This document shows, one piece after another, positions 58,651 through 64,000 of a DNA stretch of 64,000 bases. Each line of letters opens with the position of its first letter. The first letter of the stretch is position 1. The notes under the pieces were generated by a model. It ran no database searches and was not told the DNA's origin. It saw only the letters and a list, made by a program, of their open reading frames with translations. Origin of the DNA: Streptomyces sp. NBC_01262 (GTDB lineage Bacteria; Actinomycetota; Actinomycetes; Streptomycetales; Streptomycetaceae); NCBI RefSeq assembly GCF_036226365.1, contig NZ_CP108462.1, positions 4,834,501 through 4,898,500 of the forward strand, given 5' to 3'. The translations under genes and the position numbers were made by a program.

Positions 58651-59895
58651 CTAGACGCTGCGCAGAAGCACCGCCGGCCGCTCCACGCAGTCCGCCACGA
58701 ACCGCAGGAACCCGCCCGCCGTGCCCCCGTCGCACACCCGGTGGTCGAAGGTCAGCGACAGCTGCACGACCTGCCGGACCGCCAGCTCGCCCTCCCACAC
58801 CCACGGCTTGGGCGCTATTCGGCCGACTCCTAGCATCGCCGCCTCCGGGTGGTTGATGATCGGCGTGGAGCCGTCCACCCCGAAGACGCCGTAGTTGTTC
58901 AGGGTGAACGTCCCGCCGGTCAGCTCACCCGGCGTCAGCTTCCCGGCCCGCGCGGCCTCCGTGAGCCGCGCCATCTCCTCCGCCAGCCCTTCGACCGTGC
59001 GCGCCTGCGCGTCCCGCACCACCGGCACGACCAGGCCGCGCTCGGTCTGCGCGGCGAAGCCGAGATGCACCCCGGGCAGCCGTACGATCTCGTTCCGCTC
59101 GGTGTCGACCGTCGAGTTGAGCTCGGGATGGCGGGCCAGCGCCGCCGTGCAGATCCGGGCGAGCAGCGCCAGTACTGAGACCTTGGCCGTGGCCCCCGCG
59201 TTCATCGCCGCCCGCGCCGCCAGCAGCTCGGTCGCGTCCGCGTCCACCCAGCACGTGGCGTCGGGGATTTCCCGCCGGCTGCGGCTGAGCTTGTCCGCGA
59301 CGGCTCCCCGCACCCCGCGCAGGGGAATCCGGGAACCGTCGGGAGCCGGGACCGGGACCGGCTCGGCGACGACGACCGGCGCCGCGATCGCCCGTTCGAC
59401 GTCCGCCCGCAGAATCAGCCCGTCCGGCCCGGACCCCGTCAGTGACCGCAGGTCGACGCCATGTTCCCGCGCGACCCGCCGTACGAGGGGCGAGATGACG
59501 GCCACCGGCCCTTCGTCCACCGCGACGGCACCGCCCATCGCGGGCGCCCGCACCCGGCGCCGCCGCGCGGCAGGCGCACCCGTGCCGTAGCCGACCAGGA
59601 CATTGCCGGAACCGGAACCAGCACGGGAATCGGACGGTGAATCCTCGCTCGCCCCGACCGCGACGGTCAGCAGCGGACGCCCGACGCCCAGCTCCTCGCC
59701 CTCCTCCCCGAACCGGGCCGTGACGACACCCCCGTAGGGGCACGGCACCTCCACCACCGCCTTCGCCGTCTCGACCTCGACAACCGGCTGGTCGACGGCG
59801 ACGACCTCGCCGACCCGCACCAGCCACCGCACGATCTCGGCTTCCGTAAGCCCCTCGCCCAGGTCGGGAAGGACGAACTCCCGCACGACGGCCAT
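58651..59895 (-). CDS. bkdH: Branched-chain alpha-keto acid dehydrogenase E2 (cluster 2)
   Basis: 414 residues from ATG 59895, which overlaps the E1-beta stop (TGATG). One lipoyl domain with the lipoyl-lysine in EVETAKAVVEVPCPYGG, a subunit-binding domain at VISPLVRRVAREHGVDLRSLTGSGPDG, and a catalytic domain ending LSLTFDHRVCDGGTAGG with the His-x-x-x-Asp-Gly active site. The hinge between lipoyl and binding domains is shorter and more Ser/Gly/Arg-rich than in the cluster 1 E2. Together with the upstream E1 pair it forms the second keto acid complex. bkdFGH naming follows S. avermitilis and is provisional. Confidence 0.93.
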   Translation of the reverse strand: MAVVREFVLPDLGEGLTEAEIVRWLVRVGEVVAVDQPVVEVETAKAVVEVPCPYGGVVTARFGEEGEELGVGRPLLTVAVGASEDSPSDSRAGSGSGNVLVGYGTGAPAARRRRVRAPAMGGAVAVDEGPVAVISPLVRRVAREHGVDLRSLTGSGPDGLILRADVERAIAAPVVVAEPVPVPAPDGSRIPLRGVRGAVADKLSRSRREIPDATCWVDADATELLAARAAMNAGATAKVSVLALLARICTAALARHPELNSTVDTERNEIVRLPGVHLGFAAQTERGLVVPVVRDAQARTVEGLAEEMARLTEAARAGKLTPGELTGGTFTLNNYGVFGVDGSTPIINHPEAAMLGVGRIAPKPWVWEGELAVRQVVQLSLTFDHRVCDGGTAGGFLRFVADCVERPAVLLRSV

Positions 59896-60932
59896 CACGC
59901 ACCGCCTTCCCACTGGAGCCGGCCGACCGCGTCGAGGATCCGGTCGACGCTCGGCAGATGGTGCCGCTCCAGCATGGGCGGCGGATACGGGATGTCGAAG
60001 CCGGTGACCCGGAGCACCGGTGCCTCCAGCCAGTGGAAGCACCGCTCCGTCACCCGCGCCGCGATCTCCGCGCCGGCCCCGCCGAAGCCCGCCGACTCGT
60101 GGACGACGACGGCCCGCCCGGTCCGCCGCACCGACGCGGCCACCGTCTCGTCGTCGAACGGGACCAGGGTCCGCAGGTCGAGGACCTCCAGGTCCCAGCC
60201 CTCCTCGCCCGCCGCCTCGGCCGCTTCCAGGCACACCGGCAGCGAGGGCCCGTAGGTGATGAGCGTCGCGGAGCGCCCCGCGCGCCGCACCATCGCGCGC
60301 CCCGGCCCCGGAACAACGGCCGGTTCGTCGGCGGACCAGTCGTCCTTGGACCAGTACAGCCGCTTCGGCTCCAGGAAGACCACCGGGTCGTCCGAGGCGA
60401 TGGCCGCGCGCAGCAGCCCGTACGCGTCCGCCACCGTCGCCGGAGTGACGACGTGCAGCCCGGGTGTGTGCAGGTAGTACGCCTCCGACGAATCGCTGTG
60501 GTGCTCGACGCCGCCGATGCCGCCGCCGTACGGCACCCGGATGGTGATCGGCAGCGGCAGCACACCGCGCGTGCGGTTGCGCATCCGGGAGACATGGCTG
60601 ATCAGCTGCTCGAAGGCCGGGTACGCGAAGGCGTCGAACTGCATCTCGACGACCGGCCGGAGCCCGTACATCGCCATTCCTACGGCCGTGCCCAAAATGC
60701 CCGCCTCGGCCAGCGGTGTGTCCGTGCAGCGGCTGTCGCCGAACTCCTTGGCCAGCCCGTCCGTGATGCGGAAGACCCCGCCCAGCGTGCCGATGTCCTC
60801 GCCCAGCAGGTGCACGCAGGGGTCGTCGGCAAGGGCGTCGCGCAGCGCGCGGTTGAGCGCGTACGCCATGGTGGCGGGCTTTCTCTCCGTCCTTCGCTCC
60901 GCCGCGACGGCCGTGCCCGTGTGCGTGCTCAT
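59895..60932 (-). CDS. bkdG: Branched-chain alpha-keto acid dehydrogenase E1 beta (cluster 2)
   Basis: 345 residues from ATG 60932, overlapping the E1-alpha stop (ATGA). A 20-residue extension (MSTHTGTAVAAERRTERKPA) precedes the conserved TMAYALNRALRDAL. Then come LLGEDIGTLGGVFRITDGL, DTPLAEAGILGTAVG, RVPYGGGIGGVEHHSDSSEA and the C-terminal domain LEVLDLRTLVPFDDETV, all standard. It shares most motifs with the cluster 1 E1-beta but is clearly a separate paralog. Confidence 0.95.
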   Translation of the reverse strand: MSTHTGTAVAAERRTERKPATMAYALNRALRDALADDPCVHLLGEDIGTLGGVFRITDGLAKEFGDSRCTDTPLAEAGILGTAVGMAMYGLRPVVEMQFDAFAYPAFEQLISHVSRMRNRTRGVLPLPITIRVPYGGGIGGVEHHSDSSEAYYLHTPGLHVVTPATVADAYGLLRAAIASDDPVVFLEPKRLYWSKDDWSADEPAVVPGPGRAMVRRAGRSATLITYGPSLPVCLEAAEAAGEEGWDLEVLDLRTLVPFDDETVAASVRRTGRAVVVHESAGFGGAGAEIAARVTERCFHWLEAPVLRVTGFDIPYPPPMLERHHLPSVDRILDAVGRLQWEGGA

Positions 60933-62041
60933 GTCCCTGCCCCCGCGTCCCTCTCGGCGTCCAGCTCGGCGCGCAGCATCGCGGCCTGTTCTCTGAGCTG
61001 GGGTGTCGGCTCGGCGTAGACGTGGGTGAACAGCTCCATCGGGTCGAGCGCCGCCTCCTCGTTCATCCGGTCGCGCAGATCGGCCGCCATGCGCTCGGCC
61101 TCGTCCTCGGCAGCGCTGATGAGGGTCTCGTCGAGCAGCCCGCGCGCCCGCAGCTCGCGCTCCAGCAAGGCGATCGGGTCGTGCTCGCGCCAGGTCTCGA
61201 CCTCGGTGTCGTCCCGGTAGCGGGTGGCGTCGTCGGCGTTGGTGTGCGCTTCGATCCGGTAGGTGACGGCCTCGACCAGCGTCGGCCCGCCGCCGCCCCG
61301 CGCCCGTCCGACCGCCTCCGTCAGCACGGCGTGCACCGCTGCCGCGTCGTTGCCGTCCACGAGCCGGCCCGGCATCCCGTAGCCGACCGCCTTGTGGGCG
61401 AAGGACGGCGCGGCGGTCTGCTTGGCCAGCGGCACGGAGATGGCGAAGCCGTTGTTCTGCACGAAGAAGACCACCGGGGCCCGCCACACGGCGGCGAAGT
61501 TCAGCGCCTCGTGGAAGTCGCCCTCGCTGGTGCCGCCGTCGCCGACCATGGCGAGGGCGACCACGTCGTCGCCCTTGAGCCTGGCGGCGTGCGCCAGCCC
61601 GACGGCGTGCGGGAGCTGGGTGGCGAGCGGGGTGCTGAGCGGAGCGACATGGCACTCGCGGGAGTCGTAGCCCGAGTGCCAGTCGCCGCGCAGCAGCGTG
61701 AGCGCCTCGACGGGGTCGACGCCCCGGGCGATGACGGCGAGGGTGTCGCGATAGCTCGGGAAGAGCCAGTCCTGCGGCCGGAGCGCGAGGGCGGCACCTA
61801 TCTGGCAGGCCTCCTGGCCGGCGCTGGAGGGGTAGACGGCGAGCCGCCCCTGCTTGGTCAGGGCCGTTGCCTGCCGGTTGTAGCGGCGGCCGCGCACCAG
61901 CTGCCCGTACAGCCCGGTGAGCAGACCGGGGTCGAGCGCGCGGGCGGCGGGCGTCCCGAGCAGGCGGTACGGCTCCGCGTCGGGCAACAGCGGCGCGGGC
62001 TCGGTGCGCGGGTGCCAGACGGGCTGGTCCAGGACGGTCAT
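60929..62041 (-). CDS. bkdF: Branched-chain alpha-keto acid dehydrogenase E1 alpha (cluster 2)
   Basis: 370 residues from ATG 62041, with GAGGAGG 8 nt before it. The thiamine diphosphate motif is MVGDGGTSEGDFHEALNFAAVW, split from FFVQNNGFAIS; the loop YRIEAHTNADDATRYR is equivalent to that of cluster 1. It lacks the basic N-terminal extension of the cluster 1 protein. First gene of the second operon; all three genes overlap by 1-4 bases, suggesting stoichiometric translation. It is divergent from bkdR, the presumed regulator. Confidence 0.95.
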   Translation of the reverse strand: MTVLDQPVWHPRTEPAPLLPDAEPYRLLGTPAARALDPGLLTGLYGQLVRGRRYNRQATALTKQGRLAVYPSSAGQEACQIGAALALRPQDWLFPSYRDTLAVIARGVDPVEALTLLRGDWHSGYDSRECHVAPLSTPLATQLPHAVGLAHAARLKGDDVVALAMVGDGGTSEGDFHEALNFAAVWRAPVVFFVQNNGFAISVPLAKQTAAPSFAHKAVGYGMPGRLVDGNDAAAVHAVLTEAVGRARGGGGPTLVEAVTYRIEAHTNADDATRYRDDTEVETWREHDPIALLERELRARGLLDETLISAAEDEAERMAADLRDRMNEEAALDPMELFTHVYAEPTPQLREQAAMLRAELDAERDAGAGT

Positions 62042-62122
62042 CGCGAGCACCTCCTCGTGGGCGTGTTCGAATGCCCTCGACGTAACGACGTAGCAGGGCC
62101 GGAGAGCGGGTATGCGCTCCCT

Positions 62123-62136
62123 ACCGATTGTTCGGT
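62123..62136. promoter_or_regulatory. Inverted repeat in the bkdF-bkdR divergent region
   Basis: ACCGA-TTGT-TCGGT is a 5-bp inverted repeat with a 4-nt spacer, centred about 88 bp before the bkdF start and 108 bp before bkdR. It could be a BkdR (Lrp-type) site or part of the promoter. No second copy was found upstream of the cluster 1 operon. Confidence 0.45.
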
Positions 62137-62237
62137 CGTCGATGCAATTTGGCTACAGGTCGGTTCCGCCTGTGGACAAACGGTTCTGCACAGCCTGTGA
62201 TGGAGCCAGTACGTCCATGGTAGGGAGGCGCGGGGGC

Positions 62238-62720
62238 GTGACAGATGAACAAATGGCCGATTCCGCGCCCGCCGGGCGCCCCCTCGACTCGATCGACCGC
62301 GCGATCCTGCGCTATCTGCAGGAGGACGGACGTGCCTCGATACGTTCCGTCGCCGAGCGCGTCCACGTATCGCGCGCCAATGCCTACGCCCGCATCAACC
62401 GGCTCATCGAGGACGGCGTCATCCGTGGCTTCACCGCCCGCGTCGACCACGAACGCGCAGGTCACGGCGCCTCCGCCTATATCACCCTCAAGATCGTGCA
62501 GAACTCCTGGCGCACCGTCCGGGAAAAGCTGCTGGCCCTTCCCGGAGTCGCCCACATCGCGCTGGTCAGCGGCGACTTCGACGTCCTGCTGCTGGTCCAC
62601 ACCCCCGACAACCGCAGCCTGCGCGAGTTGGTCCTCACCCGTATCCAGGCGGTCCCGGAAGTGCTGAGCAGCCGCACGCTGCTGGTCTTCGAGGAGACCG
62701 ACCAGGTGCTCGACAGCTGA
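62238..62720 (+). CDS. bkdR: Lrp/AsnC family regulator BkdR
   Basis: 160 residues from GTG 62238, with GGGAGG 9 nt upstream; the longest reading, which begins in the promoter area, is rejected. The N-terminal helix-turn-helix reads LDSIDRAILRYLQEDGRASI, RSVAERVHVSRANAYARINRL; the C-terminal RAM domain is YITLKIVQNSW, LPGVAHIALVSGDFDVLLLVH and TLLVFEETD. Lrp/AsnC regulators sense amino acids as octamers. A bkdR gene of this type controls a bkd operon and affects development in S. coelicolor (established literature); the position here, divergent from bkdF, is the same. Confidence 0.93.
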   Translation: MTDEQMADSAPAGRPLDSIDRAILRYLQEDGRASIRSVAERVHVSRANAYARINRLIEDGVIRGFTARVDHERAGHGASAYITLKIVQNSWRTVREKLLALPGVAHIALVSGDFDVLLLVHTPDNRSLRELVLTRIQAVPEVLSSRTLLVFEETDQVLDS

Positions 62721-62754
62721 CAGCGGGCCGCTGCCCGGCTCTGGCCGGACAGGC

Positions 62755-63345
62755 CTAGCGCCGCAGCCCGTCGAAGGCGAGCCGCACCACGGCGTCCGCG
62801 ACCTCGTCGCGGTGGAGCCCGCCGTCCGCGTGCGCGGGCCGGTACCACTCGACTATGGAATTGATCATCCCGAAGAGCAGCCGGGTCGCGAGCCGCAGAT
62901 CCACGTCATCGCGCAGATCCCCCTCGGCCGCCGCCGCCTTCAGCAGATCCGTCACCCGGTGATCGAACTCCCGGCGCCGCTCCATGGCCCACCGCTCGGT
63001 CTCCGTGTTACCGCGCACGCGCAGCAGGAGCGTGACGTACGGCAGCTCCTCCATCAGCACCTCGGCCGTCCTGCGCGTGACGTGTTCCAGCCGCTCCACC
63101 GCCCGCCCTGCCTGCGCAGCGGGCTCCTCCAGGATGCCGAACAGCCCGTCCAGCGCCCGGCCGACCGCGCGCTGCAGCAGTTCCTCCTTGCCGCGCACGT
63201 GGTGGTAGATCGAGGACTTGGAGATCCCGGCGGCGCGCGACAGGTGCTCCATGGAGGTGCCGTCGTAGCCGCGCTCGATGAACACCTCGACGGCGACGGC
63301 GAGCAGGGTCTCGGGGGTGTACGTGTCGCGCTGTGCCATGGTCAT
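62755..63345 (-). CDS. TetR family regulator
   Basis: 196 residues. The DNA-binding domain is canonical: LLAVAVEVFIERGYDGTSMEHLSRAAGISKSSIYHHVRGKEELL in successive helices. The C-terminal ligand domain (LFGMINSIVEWYRP is conserved) is like that of TetR proteins controlling phenylacetate or fatty acid catabolism. The 3-hydroxyacyl-CoA dehydrogenase gene ends 2 bp before this ATG, so this regulator is the second gene of an operon with a beta-oxidation enzyme. Acyl-CoA or aryl-CoA ligands are plausible. Confidence 0.92.
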   Translation of the reverse strand: MTMAQRDTYTPETLLAVAVEVFIERGYDGTSMEHLSRAAGISKSSIYHHVRGKEELLQRAVGRALDGLFGILEEPAAQAGRAVERLEHVTRRTAEVLMEELPYVTLLLRVRGNTETERWAMERRREFDHRVTDLLKAAAAEGDLRDDVDLRLATRLLFGMINSIVEWYRPAHADGGLHRDEVADAVVRLAFDGLRR

Positions 63346-63347
63346 GA

Positions 63348-64000
63348 TTACAGCAGCTTCCGCTTGGTGACCCAGCGCCGGTACAGCAGCCCCGAGGACG
63401 CGTACCGCCCACCGGGGTAGTTTTCACGCAGCTCTTGCAGCAGGCAGTACACCCAGCCCGGGCCCAGGACATCGCCCCACTCAAGCGGACCACGCGGATA
63501 GTTCACCCCGAGCCGCATGGCGGTGTCGATGTCGGCGGCCGAGGCGACGCCCCTGGCCAGGGCGTCCGCGGCGAAATCCACCAGCATGGCGACCGTACGG
63601 GCGACGATCAGGCCAGGGACGTCGTCGATCACGCTGACCTGCTTCCCGAGCGCCTGGAACAGGCCGGTCGCGGCCCTGACCGTCTCGGGGCGGGCACTGT
63701 CGGCCGGCGCCAGGGCGATCCGGGTCGCCGAGCGGTAGTCGAGAGCCAGGTCGAACTGCACGGCGTCGGAATCATCCTCCTGGGTCGAGACACCGCCGTC
63801 GGCCAGATACAGCAGCCCGTCGCCCGGCAGTTCGATGTGGGTCTCGTACTCCCTGGCCGAATGTCCCTCATGGACCTTGATCCCGGCCTCCCTGATCAGT
63901 TCGAGCAGCGCGGCCGCCGGGCTGCCCTCGCCCACCGACACGGTGACCTCGCCCGGCGCGTCCTCCGGCCCGGCCGTACGCGGCTCCGGGCGCTGCGCGC
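63348..64000 (-). CDS. 3-hydroxyacyl-CoA dehydrogenase, C-terminal part (runs off right edge)
   Basis: About 216 residues are visible without a start; the frame is open to the window edge, so the N-terminal Rossmann half is missing from view. The visible part has a domain ending in TGLFQALGKQVSVIDDVPGLIVARTVAML, then DFAADALARGVASAADIDTA and MRLGVNYPRGPLEWGDVLG, the 3HCDH C-terminal helical domain that closes over the substrate. Related enzymes oxidise 3-hydroxyacyl-CoA with NAD+, including PaaH-type in phenylacetate breakdown. It stops 2 bp before the TetR gene. Confidence 0.9.
   Translation of the reverse strand, partial: AQRPEPRTAGPEDAPGEVTVSVGEGSPAAALLELIREAGIKVHEGHSAREYETHIELPGDGLLYLADGGVSTQEDDSDAVQFDLALDYRSATRIALAPADSARPETVRAATGLFQALGKQVSVIDDVPGLIVARTVAMLVDFAADALARGVASAADIDTAMRLGVNYPRGPLEWGDVLGPGWVYCLLQELRENYPGGRYASSGLLYRRWVTKRKLL

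Overview
The window is chromosomal DNA from a high-GC actinomycete, almost certainly a Streptomyces or close relative. The evidence is the very high third-position G+C, frequent GTG starts with strong GGAGG-type Shine-Dalgarno sites, and hallmark families: an XRE-DUF5753/DUF397/anti-sigma-type ATPase module, SpoIIE-type phosphatase, DUF2587 proteasome activator, WD/FG-GAP secreted proteins and two branched-chain keto acid dehydrogenase (bkd) operons. The order metG, aspS, acyl-CoA dehydrogenase, bkd, response regulator, kinases, bkd, Lrp regulator is the core-chromosome order I remember from Streptomyces (not checked). I see no tRNA, rRNA, CRISPR array, prophage or intact transposase. The one element that looks mobile is a non-coding ~169-bp palindrome at 2089-2257.

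Layout. 1-8 kb is an envelope block: BlaI/M56 sensor pair, MGDG-synthase-like glycosyltransferase, two NodB-fold deacetylases, a class A penicillin-binding protein whose transpeptidase motifs are degenerate, and a CorA-type transporter. 8-11.6 kb holds a 37-residue Lys/Pro peptide, a long beta-helix surface protein, and DUF1876, CBS and STAS proteins. 11.7-15.3 kb holds an aldehyde dehydrogenase and the XRE/ATPase/DUF397 regulatory module, with TGCACGTGCA palindromes in both of its intergenic regions. 15.4-31 kb is mainly housekeeping (metG, aspS, acyl-CoA dehydrogenase, M18 aminopeptidase) with a large FG-GAP secreted protein, a PAS-GAF-PP2C-ATPase signalling protein, pirin and a GT87 mannosyltransferase. 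31-39.6 kb holds a thioredoxin-NHL protein, nitrilase-family amidase, MDMPI protein, GntR/MFS pair, secreted Ig-like protein and a MerR regulator fused to a DnaN-like sliding-clamp region.

39.8-62.7 kb is bracketed by the two bkd operons, both E1-alpha/E1-beta/E2 on the minus strand and tightly coupled, with no E3 gene nearby. They should supply branched-chain acyl-CoA starters for iso/anteiso fatty acids and polyketides. The second operon is divergent from an Lrp/AsnC regulator (bkdR). Between them are a NarL-type response regulator with a PPOX protein, a divergent pair of membrane Ser/Thr kinases, the Bpa proteasome activator, an ABC exporter with its PadR regulator, a quinone oxidoreductase, moeA with a MobA-like gene, and a two-TM potassium channel gene that is frameshifted by an apparent internal deletion. 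The right edge has a TetR regulator and a truncated 3-hydroxyacyl-CoA dehydrogenase.

The most unusual items are the MerR-clamp fusion, the motif-degenerate PBP, the broken K+ channel, the TGCACGTGCA operator set, the long palindrome and the unannotated 37-aa peptide.
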